A stretch of DNA of 24,333 bases from JBLNCE01 sp050260415. GTDB taxonomy: Bacteria > Bacillota > UBA4882 > JAAYXC01. A program made the translations under genes and the position numbers. The notes under the pieces are model-generated. The model saw only the letters and a list, made by a program, of their open reading frames with translations, did no database searches and was not told the DNA's origin. The stretch spans positions 1 to 24,333 of the forward strand of contig JBLNCE010000037.1 in NCBI GenBank assembly GCA_050260415.1, given 5' to 3'. Positions 7,381 to 15,185 of this stretch are shown here, in pieces (position 1 is the first letter of the stretch; every line of letters begins with the position of its first letter).

Positions 7381-8844
7381 ATGTCTGGAAACCAGTTACT
7401 CCTCGCGGTCTTGCTAGTTCCACTCGCCGGAAGCGTGCTGGTCATGCTCGCAAGGCTCGGCGGACGCAAAGCTCCGGGTTACGCTGCTCTCGGCCTAACC
7501 CTCGCCACGCTCGCGATTGGCGTCAGCCTCCTTACGCGCGTAGCCCATCGCGGCCAGGTGGCGGTGCATGTTCCATGGCTGAGAATCTTCGGCGCCGCCT
7601 TCTCCCTCCGCGCCGATGCGATCTCGATCGTGCTCGTGCTGGTCATAGCAACGATCGCTTCCCTGGCGGTCGCATACTCGTTCGGCTATTACCAAGGCAA
7701 ACCCCGTTCCGCCACGTTTTACGCCCTGGTGACGATCTTCCTCGGCGGTATGATCGGTACCGCGATCGCCGCGGAAACGATCCTCTTCTACCTCTTCTGG
7801 GAGATGATGCTCATCCCGTCCTATGCCCTGGTCGCCTTTTGGGGCAAGGGCAAGTTCGCCACCCAGTCCGGGCTGAAATACTTCATCTATACGCATCTAG
7901 GGGCCGTGGCGATGCTGGGCGCCATTCTTTGGATTTACTCCGCGACAGGGGTAACCGACATCCCCGCCATCAAGCGGGCGATATCGGTCCTCCCCGAAGA
8001 TACCCTGACAATCCTGGCGGGGCTCTTCATCTTCGCCTTCGCCGTCAAGATGGCCATTTTTCCTTTTCATTCATGGCTTCCGGGCGCTTACGACGACGGT
8101 CCCCTGCCGGTGACGGCGATTATCTCCGGCGCCATGATGAGCGCGGGCATCTACGGCATGATCCGTTTTCCCTTCACGCTCTTCCCACCGGCGATTGTAC
8201 TCAAGTTCCAATTGCCGCTCATGGTGCTTGCCGTGCTCACCCAGTTCTACGGCGGTGTCATGGCCCTGACCTCCAAGAGGATGCGTCGCCTCCTCGCTTA
8301 TTCGAGCATCAGCCAGATGGGTTACGTGCTTTTCGGCATCTTTTCCGCCAATGCGGCGGGCCTGACAGGGTCCTTCTTTCACCTGGTCAACCACGCCCTG
8401 ATCAAGTCATTGCTTTTCATGGCCATTGGCTCGGTCATCACGCGCACGGAGAGGCAAAAGATAAGCGAGCTGGGCGGCCTCGCCGCGAACCTGCCCGTGA
8501 CGACTTGGGGTTGCGTCGTGGGCGCGCTGGCGATCGCCGGTGCGCCGCCGCTAAGCGGATTCCAAAGCGAGTGGCTGATCTTCGCGGGTGGCTTTGCCAC
8601 CCCATACCGGGTACTCGGGATTCTCGCGCTGGCTGCCGGCGTGCTCACCGCGGCTTACGCCTTGCGCCTCGTGAGGCGTATCTTCTTTGGCGCGCTCGAT
8701 CCCAGCCTCGCGGGAACCCATGAATCACCAGGATGGATGCTTCTCCCCATCGTGGCATTCTCCGCCATGATCGTCCTGATCGGCATCCTGCCTGGCCCCG
8801 TCGTCGGATGGATCGGCAATGCGCTAAGGGGGCTTCTAACTTGA
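7381..8844 (+). CDS. NuoM-like antiporter subunit
   Basis: This 487-residue membrane protein of the proton-conducting transporter family is close to NuoM in length (about 500). Key residues are Glu141 in YLFWEMMLIPSYAL (TM5), Lys223 and His230 in AVKMAIFPFHSWLP (TM7), and the RLLAYSSISQMG segment of the broken TM12 region. The EMMLIP and FPFHSWLP forms are typical of the NuoM branch. It would form the second ion-translocating channel of the complex. The ATG follows GGGAGAG by about 7 nt. Its TGA overlaps the TTG start of the next gene (TTGA at 8841-8844). Confidence 0.9.
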   Translation: MSGNQLLLAVLLVPLAGSVLVMLARLGGRKAPGYAALGLTLATLAIGVSLLTRVAHRGQVAVHVPWLRIFGAAFSLRADAISIVLVLVIATIASLAVAYSFGYYQGKPRSATFYALVTIFLGGMIGTAIAAETILFYLFWEMMLIPSYALVAFWGKGKFATQSGLKYFIYTHLGAVAMLGAILWIYSATGVTDIPAIKRAISVLPEDTLTILAGLFIFAFAVKMAIFPFHSWLPGAYDDGPLPVTAIISGAMMSAGIYGMIRFPFTLFPPAIVLKFQLPLMVLAVLTQFYGGVMALTSKRMRRLLAYSSISQMGYVLFGIFSANAAGLTGSFFHLVNHALIKSLLFMAIGSVITRTERQKISELGGLAANLPVTTWGCVVGALAIAGAPPLSGFQSEWLIFAGGFATPYRVLGILALAAGVLTAAYALRLVRRIFFGALDPSLAGTHESPGWMLLPIVAFSAMIVLIGILPGPVVGWIGNALRGLLT

Positions 8845-10343
8845 ACCCATTATCATCGCTCCTCGTGACGTTGCTTTTTGGGCCTTTTGCCGTCTATCTG
8901 ACCGGGAGACTCTTTCAGCGGGCAAAAGGCGAGCGCCCGGCCGGCACGGCCGCGGGCTTGGCCGCGATCGTCCTCGCCGTGGTTGCGTTTGCCTTTCTCT
9001 TCATGATTCGGATCAGGCTCGGCGCGGGCCAGACGGTCGCGCTGGACGGCGCCGCGCCTTCGCCGCTCGCGATCTCCTTGCGTGCGGACAGTCTCTCCAC
9101 GTTCATGGCCGGGATCACGCTGATCATGGGTCTCATCGCCATGGTCTTCTCCCTCGGTTATATGCGGGAAGATACCGGCGTCGATAAGTTTTACGCGGTC
9201 TTCCTCCTCATGTTGGGCGCCATGGTCGGGTTGGTCATGGCCAACGATCTCTTCAATCTCTTCGTCTTCTTCGAGATGATGAGCATCGCCTCTTTTGTGC
9301 TGGTATCGTTCAGGAAATCATCGTGGGAACCGATTGAAGCGGGTTTCAAATACATCATCCTCTCCTGCGTGGGTTCTTTCCTCCTTCTCCTCGGCATGCT
9401 GCTCATGTTCATGTACACCGGGGAGCTGAATCTGGCTCGGATCGCGGCCGGACTGGCGGATGTACCGAGAGAGCCCAAGCTCATCATGATCTCCTTCATC
9501 GTCGCCGGTCTGGGGGTCAAAGCGGCGATCGTGCCGCTCCACACCTGGCTGCCTGACGCGCATAGCGCTGCGCCGAGCGGGGTGAGCGCCTTCCTCTCGG
9601 GCGTGGTGATCCAGACCGGGCTCTTCGCCATGATACGGGTTCTGATCGTTGGTTTCGGGAACGCTCACGCCGTCGCGGGGCTTGTTTTCCTCGTCTTCGG
9701 GGCGCTGACCATGACGATCGGGAACCTGACCGCCCTCCAGCAAACCGATATCAAGCGCATGCTTGCGTATTCGAGCGTTGCCCAGATGGGCTATATCATG
9801 CTCGGTCTGGGCGTCGGGTGGCGCTATGGCGTCATCGCCGGACTTGACGGCGGTGTCTTTCACGTCATGACCCACGCCTTCATGAAGGGGCTGGCTTTCA
9901 TGTGCGCCGGCGCATTGATCCACGCCGCCGGGACGCGCGAAATCAATGAGCTTCACGGCCTCGGGCGCAAGATGCCCGTAACGGCCGTACTGTTCACCTT
10001 GTCCGTACTGGGCTTGGCGGGCGTGCCTCCCTTTTCCGGGTTCATGAGCAAACTGCTCATCTATGAAGCCGGTTTCAAGACCGGGATCGCGGCCGGTTAC
10101 GCGCTCGCGTGTCTCGCCATCCTAAACAGCGTCATCTCGCTGGGATACTACCTGCCGGCGGTCACAAATCTCTTCGCGCCCCGGGTGGAAAGAAAACCCG
10201 GCCGGATCGAGGAAGCCCCGCTTTCCATGCTGGTATCAATGTTCGTCCTGGCCGCGCTGACCCTTGTGCTCGGGATCTGGCCTGAGATCGGACTGCGCGC
10301 GGTCTACCCGGCGGTAAGGATCATCACAAAGCCTATACTCTGA
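8841..10343 (+). CDS. MrpD/MbhH/NuoN-like antiporter subunit
   Basis: This third antiporter-like subunit has 500 residues. Residues Glu145 in FVFFEMMSIASFVLV and Lys227 in GLGVKAAIVPLHTWLPDAH are the TM5 and TM7 charges of the family. The FFEMMSIASF form, the APSGVSAFLSG segment and QTDIKRMLAYSS resemble MrpD/MbhH proteins more than NuoN. The frame is open upstream, but the TTG at 8841-8843, overlapping the previous stop codon, is the likeliest start: upstream codons would encode an arginine-rich, non-membrane extension inside the NuoM-like gene. With its neighbours it gives the complex three potential translocation channels, as in complex I. Confidence 0.87.
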   Translation: MNPLSSLLVTLLFGPFAVYLTGRLFQRAKGERPAGTAAGLAAIVLAVVAFAFLFMIRIRLGAGQTVALDGAAPSPLAISLRADSLSTFMAGITLIMGLIAMVFSLGYMREDTGVDKFYAVFLLMLGAMVGLVMANDLFNLFVFFEMMSIASFVLVSFRKSSWEPIEAGFKYIILSCVGSFLLLLGMLLMFMYTGELNLARIAAGLADVPREPKLIMISFIVAGLGVKAAIVPLHTWLPDAHSAAPSGVSAFLSGVVIQTGLFAMIRVLIVGFGNAHAVAGLVFLVFGALTMTIGNLTALQQTDIKRMLAYSSVAQMGYIMLGLGVGWRYGVIAGLDGGVFHVMTHAFMKGLAFMCAGALIHAAGTREINELHGLGRKMPVTAVLFTLSVLGLAGVPPFSGFMSKLLIYEAGFKTGIAAGYALACLAILNSVISLGYYLPAVTNLFAPRVERKPGRIEEAPLSMLVSMFVLAALTLVLGIWPEIGLRAVYPAVRIITKPIL

Positions 10344-10357
10344 GAGGTGTTTCCGTC

Positions 10358-10690
10358 TTGGTCAGCCTGTTGGTTCCCCCCGTCGCTCTACTGGCAATGC
10401 TGGCGATCGCCGCCTCAATCATGGTCTTGGCCAAGAGAATGGCGCCCAAGGGAGAACCGTCCAGCGGGAAGTACCGCCCCTATGCCTGCGGCGAGGACAT
10501 GGAGATGCCCCCGATCCAGCCCGACTATTCCGGTTTCTTTGCCGTGGCCCTGGCGTACTCCATCGTGCACGTGTCCGTTCTCACCGTGGCGACCACGCCG
10601 GCGGGCGAAGGCGCGCGCCTCGGCGCGATCTATCTGGCCATGATGGCCTTTGCCCTCGGGGCGCTGGTTACAGAGTTAAAGCTGGTCTGA
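10358..10690 (+). CDS. NuoA-like small membrane subunit
   Basis: This 110-residue protein has three predicted helices (about 3-25, 58-80 and 88-108) and the loop motif YACGE (42-46), which corresponds to the YxCG signature of NuoA/ND3 in the loop near the quinone site of complex I. The second helix lacks the acidic FDVE motif of NuoA; hydrophobic residues and a histidine (His71) occupy that place. The start is a TTG at 10358-10360 with GAGAGGTG 8-9 nt upstream, and it begins 14 nt after the previous stop. NuoA-like subunits are not part of the best-studied energy-converting hydrogenases, so its presence in front of the hydrogenase small subunit is notable. Confidence 0.72.
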   Translation: MVSLLVPPVALLAMLAIAASIMVLAKRMAPKGEPSSGKYRPYACGEDMEMPPIQPDYSGFFAVALAYSIVHVSVLTVATTPAGEGARLGAIYLAMMAFALGALVTELKLV

Positions 10691-10754
10691 GTTGTCCGTT
10701 CCACGAGCGACCAGCGACGCGTTGCGCCATTTTTTAGACTGGAAAGGGATCGAT

Positions 10755-11258
10755 ATGAAACTCTCTTCCCTCGTCACCTGGGCCCGCTTGCATTCCCCCT
10801 GGATCGTCCATTTCAACAGCGGCGCCTGTAATGCATGCGACATCGAGGTGGTCGCGGCCTTGACGCCGCGCTTCGATATCGAACGGTTCGGGATCCTCCA
10901 AAAAGGGTCTCCCCGACACGGGGACATCCTCGTCTGCACGGGTCCCGTGACCAAACAGTCCTTGGACCGCCTGGTTCGCATCTACGAGCAGATGCCCGCG
11001 CCGAAATTCGTCGCGGCGGTCGGCTCGTGCGCGTGTTCGGGCGGGGTTTTTAAGGGATGCTACAATATCGCGGGAGGCGTCGACGCGGCCATACCGGTCG
11101 ACGTGTATGTACCGGGCTGCGCGGCCCGGCCCGATGCGATTATTGACGGTGTTCTCAAGCTGTTGACGTCGATCCGTGCCGGTGGACGGTTAGGATTGGG
11201 CGTGTCGCTGGAGGCGCCGCCGGCCAAGACAGGGGAGGGACTGGATCATGCAGGATAG
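10755..11258 (+). CDS. Group 4 [NiFe] hydrogenase small subunit (NuoB/HycG-like)
   Basis: This electron-transfer subunit carries the single [4Fe-4S] cluster next to the NiFe site. The four expected cysteine ligands are present: Cys25 and Cys28 in SGACNACDIEV, Cys92 in VGSCACSGGVF and Cys122 in VPGCAARPDAII. The first motif is C-x-x-C, as in group 4 hydrogenases, rather than the adjacent CC pair of NuoB. At 168 residues it lacks the extra cluster domain of larger hydrogenase small subunits. The frame is open upstream to 10692, but the ATG at 10755, with AAAGGGA about 6 nt upstream, starts the protein where relatives start. It overlaps the next gene by 11 nt. Confidence 0.9.
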   Translation: MKLSSLVTWARLHSPWIVHFNSGACNACDIEVVAALTPRFDIERFGILQKGSPRHGDILVCTGPVTKQSLDRLVRIYEQMPAPKFVAAVGSCACSGGVFKGCYNIAGGVDAAIPVDVYVPGCAARPDAIIDGVLKLLTSIRAGGRLGLGVSLEAPPAKTGEGLDHAG

Positions 11259-11706
11259 CGGCTCCCGGGATACCCTGGCCGAGTTCTTCGGGTTATTCGG
11301 CTCCGCGCTTGAGCACCGCGAAGCCCAGCGCATCTGGACGCAACTGGAGGCGGCGCTTGTCCCCAGGGCCTTGACTTTCCTGAAGCGGGCCGGGTTTACC
11401 CATCTCTCCACCATCACCGTCCTGGATACGGGCCGCGAGTTCGAGGTGATCTACCATCTCTGCCGCGCGGGCCATGTATTCTCCCTGCGGACGTGCGTCG
11501 GCCGGGATAAACCGCGTCTAGCCAGCATCGTCGGGATTTTCCCGGGCGCGGTGCTCTATGAGCGTGAGGCCTGCGACCTCTTCGGCCTGGAATTCGAGGG
11601 CCACCCCGATCCGCGCGCCCTGGTCCTCCCCGAAGGTTGGCCGGCGGGTGAACATCCCCTGCGCAAGGATTGGCGCCCGCCAAATGGAGGTGCTCAGGAT
11701 GCCTGA
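11248..11706 (+). CDS. 30-kDa subunit (NuoC/HycE N-domain-like)
   Basis: This is a 152-residue soluble subunit of the complex I 30-kDa family, which binds the hydrogenase head together with the small and large subunits. The family hallmark is near the C-terminus: FPGAVLYEREACDLFGLEFEG, then HPDPRALVLPEGWP and HPLRKDW, all typical of NuoC. In HycE this domain is fused to the large subunit; here it is a separate gene overlapping both neighbours, with ATG preceded by GGGGAGGG. No cofactor motif is present, as expected. Confidence 0.88.
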   Translation: MQDSGSRDTLAEFFGLFGSALEHREAQRIWTQLEAALVPRALTFLKRAGFTHLSTITVLDTGREFEVIYHLCRAGHVFSLRTCVGRDKPRLASIVGIFPGAVLYEREACDLFGLEFEGHPDPRALVLPEGWPAGEHPLRKDWRPPNGGAQDA

Positions 11707-12889
11707 GTTCGAGTTGCCGGTCGGCCCCCAACACCCGGCCCTGAAGGAACCGGAGTCTTTCCGGCTCAAGATCGACGGCGAGATCGTCGTCGAGGCCGAT
11801 GTCCGGCTGGGATACAATCACCGGGGCATTGAGAAGGCCTGCGAGACCAGGACTTATACGCAATGTCTCTACCTGGTCGAACGTATCTGCGGCATCTGCT
11901 CGCACGCACACGCGACGGCCTTTTCCCAGGCGGTCGAGGCGCTCCTGGGCCTGGAAATCCCCCGCCGCGCCCGCTATATCAGAACCATCGCGGCGGAACT
12001 GGAACGGGTCCATTCGCACCTCCTCTGGCTGGGCGTGGCCGGTCACGAGGTCGGTTTTGACACGCTCTTCATGTACGCCTGGCGCGACCGCGAGGCGGTA
12101 CAGGATATCTTGGAGATTATCTCCGGCAACCGCGTGAACTATGGCTTGAATACCATTGGCGGCGTGCGGCGCGATATTGACCCGCTCCAAAAGGAGAGCA
12201 TCCTCGGCCTCCTCGAGCCCCTGACCGAGCGGACCTCGTACTATGCCAGGGTTGTCCAGGAGGAAGGCACCTTCCGGGGCAGAGTCGATGGGGTCGGCAA
12301 CCTGTCAAAGGATATGGCCCTGGCTCTTAACGCGGTGGGTCCGCAGGCGCGCGGCTCCGGCGTGCCCATGGACGTGCGCAAGGACGATCCATACGCCGCC
12401 TATGATGAGATGCCTTTCAAGGTGATCACCTCCGAGCGCGGGGACGTTCTGGGTCGCGCTCTGGTCCGCGTCCTGGAACTCCTCGAGAGCTATAAGATAA
12501 TTCGCCATGCCCTGGAGAATCTGCCCGACGGCCCCATCGCGGTCAAGGCGCCGAAGAAGGTCCCAGCCGGCGAAACGGTCAGCCGTTACGAGGCGCCGCG
12601 CGGTGAGAACTTCCACTACGTCAAGGCCAACGGCTCCGAGACGCCGGAACGGGTCAAGGTCCGCGCCCCGACCCTCGCCAATATCCCGTCCCTGGTCCAC
12701 ATCCTGAAGGGCGCCCATCTCGCGGATGTGCCGATCATCACCGCCGCCATCGACCCCTGTTTCTCGTGCACGGATCGGAAGCTTCAAATCGCACCGGCTG
12801 GCGGGAGCGGCGACCCGCGGGTGATGACCTGGGAAGAACTTCGCCAATACGGCATAAGGTGGTACAAGGATCATGCGGGTCGTGCGTGA
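11699..12889 (+). CDS. Group 4 [NiFe] hydrogenase large (catalytic) subunit
   Basis: This 396-residue catalytic subunit reversibly reduces protons to H2. Both nickel-ligand pairs are intact: Cys64 and Cys67 in ERICGICSHAHA, and Cys354 and Cys357 in DPCFSCTDR. NuoD of complex I lacks these cysteines, so this is a real hydrogenase rather than a complex I or Ehr-type relative. EAPRGE (298-303) is also conserved. After DPCFSCTDR there is a 36-residue tail that a HycI-type protease would remove after Arg360; the matching protease is encoded downstream. The ATG at 11699 follows TGGAGG by 9 nt, overlaps the previous gene by 8 nt, and fits the family N-terminus (LPVGPQHPAL). It shares the HycE/Hyf pattern, but an exact group 4 subtype needs a tree. 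Confidence 0.93.
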   Translation: MPEFELPVGPQHPALKEPESFRLKIDGEIVVEADVRLGYNHRGIEKACETRTYTQCLYLVERICGICSHAHATAFSQAVEALLGLEIPRRARYIRTIAAELERVHSHLLWLGVAGHEVGFDTLFMYAWRDREAVQDILEIISGNRVNYGLNTIGGVRRDIDPLQKESILGLLEPLTERTSYYARVVQEEGTFRGRVDGVGNLSKDMALALNAVGPQARGSGVPMDVRKDDPYAAYDEMPFKVITSERGDVLGRALVRVLELLESYKIIRHALENLPDGPIAVKAPKKVPAGETVSRYEAPRGENFHYVKANGSETPERVKVRAPTLANIPSLVHILKGAHLADVPIITAAIDPCFSCTDRKLQIAPAGGSGDPRVMTWEELRQYGIRWYKDHAGRA

Positions 12890-13811
12890 ACTCGCACAAC
12901 TGTTGCTCTTTCCCGGCTTTCTCTTCATCTTCTGTTATGCTCTCTTTGCCCAGTGGGTGGACCGCAAGGCCTACGCCCGCTTCCAGAACCGGGTCGGCCC
13001 GCGGTGGTTCCAGCCGTTCGCCGACTTCGTTAAACTGCTGGCCAAAGAGGAAATCATCCCCGCGGGTGCCAGCCGGTGGCCCTTTTTCTGGATGCCGGCC
13101 GTCGGTTTGGCCGCCACGGCGACTGCCTTTTTCTATGTTCCCGTCTGGCAGACCCGGGCGGCCTATGCATTTCCCGGCGATCTCATCGCGGTCGTCTACC
13201 TCCTGAGCCTGCCGACGCTCGTGCTATTCTTAGCCGGATGGTATTCCAAGAACGCTTTTGCCGGCCTCGGTGCGACCAGGGCGGTCACACAGCTCATCTC
13301 GTACGAGGTTCCTTTTCTCCTGGCCTCGCTCACGCCGGCGATCATCGCGGGCAGCCTCTCGATCGGCGAGATCGCGGCCTTTACCCGCGCGAACCCATGG
13401 GTGATCCCATGCGAGCTGATCGGGCTCGCCGTATCGATCTTGGCCCTCCAGGCCAAACTGGAGCGTGTGCCCTTCGATGTGCCCGAGGCGGAAACGGAGA
13501 TCGTGGCCGGACCGCTGACCGAATACACCGGCCGGGGCCTGGCCCTCTTCCGGCTGATGCATGACGTGACCATGGTCGCGGGCGCGGCCCTGATCGCCAG
13601 CCTGTATCTGGGCGGGCTGCCGCGCAACTTGTTCGGATTCCCCGTCTTTTGTCTCAAGACGCTGCTAATCGTGGTGATCCTGGCCATGATCAGGGCGGTC
13701 GCGGCCCGGCTCCGCATCGAACAGGTGGTGGCGTTCTGTTGGCGCCGGCTCGTCCCCGCCGCTATTTTTCAGGTCTTGGTGGCTATTCTGATCAGAGGCT
13801 GGTGGCATTGA
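12873..13811 (+). CDS. NuoH/HyfC-like membrane anchor subunit
   Basis: This 312-residue membrane protein has about eight helices and anchors the hydrogenase head to the membrane arm. Typical motifs are QNRVGP (38-43), FVKLLAKEEIIP (52-63), and the acidic cytoplasmic loop LERVPFDVPEAETEI followed by VAGPLTEYTG (196-220), the region that couples redox chemistry to the ion path in complex I and MBH. It starts 17 nt inside the large-subunit gene, with AAGGATC directly before the ATG, so translation is probably coupled. Its stop overlaps the next start (TGATG). Confidence 0.9.
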   Translation: MRVVRELAQLLLFPGFLFIFCYALFAQWVDRKAYARFQNRVGPRWFQPFADFVKLLAKEEIIPAGASRWPFFWMPAVGLAATATAFFYVPVWQTRAAYAFPGDLIAVVYLLSLPTLVLFLAGWYSKNAFAGLGATRAVTQLISYEVPFLLASLTPAIIAGSLSIGEIAAFTRANPWVIPCELIGLAVSILALQAKLERVPFDVPEAETEIVAGPLTEYTGRGLALFRLMHDVTMVAGAALIASLYLGGLPRNLFGFPVFCLKTLLIVVILAMIRAVAARLRIEQVVAFCWRRLVPAAIFQVLVAILIRGWWH

Positions 13812-14212
13812 TGGGTGTCGGCAGAATACTTCCGGAGGCGGTCAAGTGCTTTGTGCGTAAGCCGGCGACCGTGCTCTACCCATCCGAGAGGCTTCCGGTA
13901 CCGGATGGTCTGCGAGGCGCGCCGATCGTGGATTCGGAGGCCTGTATCGGATGCAGGATCTGCGCGCGTCAGTGCCCCGCAGCGTCCATCGAGATGGTCG
14001 ACGTCGGCGTCAAAGCGCCGCGGCCGGCGTTTCAATATGACATCTGCATTTTTTGCGCGGTCTGCGCCGAGGTCTGCCCGAAGAAGGCCATCACGATGAC
14101 CGGCGAGTACGAGATCGCCGCCACGGATCGAAAAGCCTTGGTCAGGATGCCGGCCAAGCCGCAACCACCCGCGATAGGAGCAGATAAAGGTGCAGTTGTG
14201 CAAGGAGACTGA
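13811..14212 (+). CDS. Ferredoxin-like 2x[4Fe-4S] subunit (NuoI/HycF-like)
   Basis: This 133-residue peripheral subunit binds two [4Fe-4S] clusters that pass electrons from ferredoxin to the small subunit. The two motifs are CIGCRICARQCP (Cys45, 48, 51 and 55) and CIFCAVCAEVCP (Cys79, 82, 85 and 89). The N-terminal KCFVRKPATVLYP matches NuoI. The frame is open farther upstream, but the ATG at 13811, overlapping the NuoH-like stop by one base, gives the family N-terminus. The C-terminal 30 residues are basic and proline-rich and overlap the protease gene. Confidence 0.88.
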   Translation: MGVGRILPEAVKCFVRKPATVLYPSERLPVPDGLRGAPIVDSEACIGCRICARQCPAASIEMVDVGVKAPRPAFQYDICIFCAVCAEVCPKKAITMTGEYEIAATDRKALVRMPAKPQPPAIGADKGAVVQGD

Positions 14213-14696
14213 CCTGGCGGACCGGATCCGGGAGCGCCTGCGCGGCGCCACGGGCGTGGCGGTGGTCGGCGTCGGCTACGAACTGGGCTGTGACGACGGC
14301 GCGGGTCTTGCCGCCGCGGGCAAAGTCAGGGACAGGCTGCCGGGGCTGCCCGTCTATCTCACCGGTTCGGCCCCGGAGAACTATACCGGCCCGGTCGTCA
14401 AGGCCAATCCGTCACACGTCGTCTTCATCGACGCGGCTGAACTCGGCGCCGCGCCAGGGTCGATCGCGTTGATCGACCGGGACGAGATCAAGGGGGCGCG
14501 CTTCTCCACGCACACCCTGCCCCTCTCGACCATCATGGCCTACCTTGAGATGGCCGTTGGCGCACGGTCTTTCGCAATCGGGATCCAGCCCGAGCGCGAA
14601 GGGTTCGGGGAGGAAGTATCCCCGGCGGTCCTCACGGCGGCCGGTGATGTGGCGGACGCCCTGGTAACGGTCGTAAAAGAGATCCTGAATCCGTGA
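14190..14696 (+). CDS. hycI: Hydrogenase maturation endopeptidase, HycI type
   Basis: This 168-residue protease cuts the C-terminal tail off the large subunit once nickel is inserted. The nickel-sensing residues of the family are recognisable: the acidic pair Asp35-Asp36 in GCDDGAG, Asp81 in FIDAAEL, and His108 in STHTLPLS. The later GIQPEREGF segment is typical of the HycI branch. The GTG start at 14190 follows AGGAG by about 9 nt and lies 23 nt inside the ferredoxin-like gene. Its position as last gene of the operon fits dedicated maturation of this hydrogenase, whose large subunit retains a cleavable tail. Confidence 0.9.
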   Translation: MQLCKETDLADRIRERLRGATGVAVVGVGYELGCDDGAGLAAAGKVRDRLPGLPVYLTGSAPENYTGPVVKANPSHVVFIDAAELGAAPGSIALIDRDEIKGARFSTHTLPLSTIMAYLEMAVGARSFAIGIQPEREGFGEEVSPAVLTAAGDVADALVTVVKEILNP

Positions 14697-14709
14697 CTTA
14701 CCGATTTAT

Positions 14710-14752
14710 ACCAGGCAAAACGCTGTCACAAGCTTTCGCGATTTTGCCTGGT
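14710..14752. terminator. Inverted repeat between convergent hycI and hypA genes
   Basis: ACCAGGCAAAA (14710-14720) and TTTTGCCTGGT (14742-14752) form a perfect 11-bp stem around a 21-nt loop, just 13 nt after the hycI stop. The A/T part lies at the loop side, so it is not a canonical terminator. Its symmetry and position between converging genes suggest a two-way transcription end or a 3'-end stabiliser. Confidence 0.5.
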
Positions 14753-14815
14753 TGGCCAGGGATGTCACGAATTCAGGGAGATGGGTATGGAGGACGGACC
14801 ACGGTCGTCCCACAA

Positions 14816-15151
14816 TCAACGCGCCCCCATCAGCCCGATCACCGTCACGTCCGTCCCTCCGGTCACTTCAATCTCCTCGCTTCCGCAGCGAGGACAGACG
14901 GCCTCCCGCGCGGTATCCTTGCCGCACTTGGTGCAGACCGCCGCGGGAGGTATCTTCTCAAAGACGAACTGCACCCCCGTGAGGCCCGCTTCTTCGGCCG
15001 CGTGATGTAGCGGTTCCGCCAGGGTATCGCGTGATAGACCGGAGAGCGCGCCCACACCGATGACGATCTGAGTGAGCTTGCTGAATCCCCGTTGTTCCGC
15101 CCGCGCCCGTGCCTCCCCGAGAAGCCTGTCCGCGATTCCATGCTCGTGCAT
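14816..15151 (-). CDS. hypA: Hydrogenase nickel insertion protein HypA
   Basis: HypA is a cytoplasmic nickel chaperone that delivers Ni2+ to the large subunit. This 111-residue protein begins MHEHGIAD, giving the His2-Glu3 nickel-binding N-terminus, and carries the structural zinc site CTKC (Cys73 and Cys76) and CPRC (Cys86 and Cys89). The ATG at 15151 is preceded by AAAAGGAAG about 10 nt upstream. It is the last gene of the minus-strand hyp cluster, 34 nt after hypE. Its usual GTPase partner HypB is not encoded in the window. Confidence 0.95.
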   Translation of the reverse strand: MHEHGIADRLLGEARARAEQRGFSKLTQIVIGVGALSGLSRDTLAEPLHHAAEEAGLTGVQFVFEKIPPAAVCTKCGKDTAREAVCPRCGSEEIEVTGGTDVTVIGLMGAR

Positions 15152-15185
15152 CTTAGTTGTTCTTCCTTTTCATTCCGACATTATC

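Noticed and set aside
7131..8723. A 530-codon plus-strand frame overlapping the NuoL- and NuoM-like genes
   Set aside because: It is an Arg-rich out-of-frame reading of two strongly supported genes and has no ribosome-binding site or domain.
4624..14212. Reading the operon as ordinary NADH dehydrogenase (complex I)
   Set aside because: The NuoD-like protein has both CxxC nickel-ligand pairs and a cleavable tail, a HycI protease and hyp genes are adjacent, and NuoEFG are missing.
14190..15151. CRISPR array, tRNA or rRNA genes
   Set aside because: None was found anywhere in the window by reading for regularly spaced repeats, cloverleaf ends or rRNA signatures; the visible repeats are inverted and intergenic.
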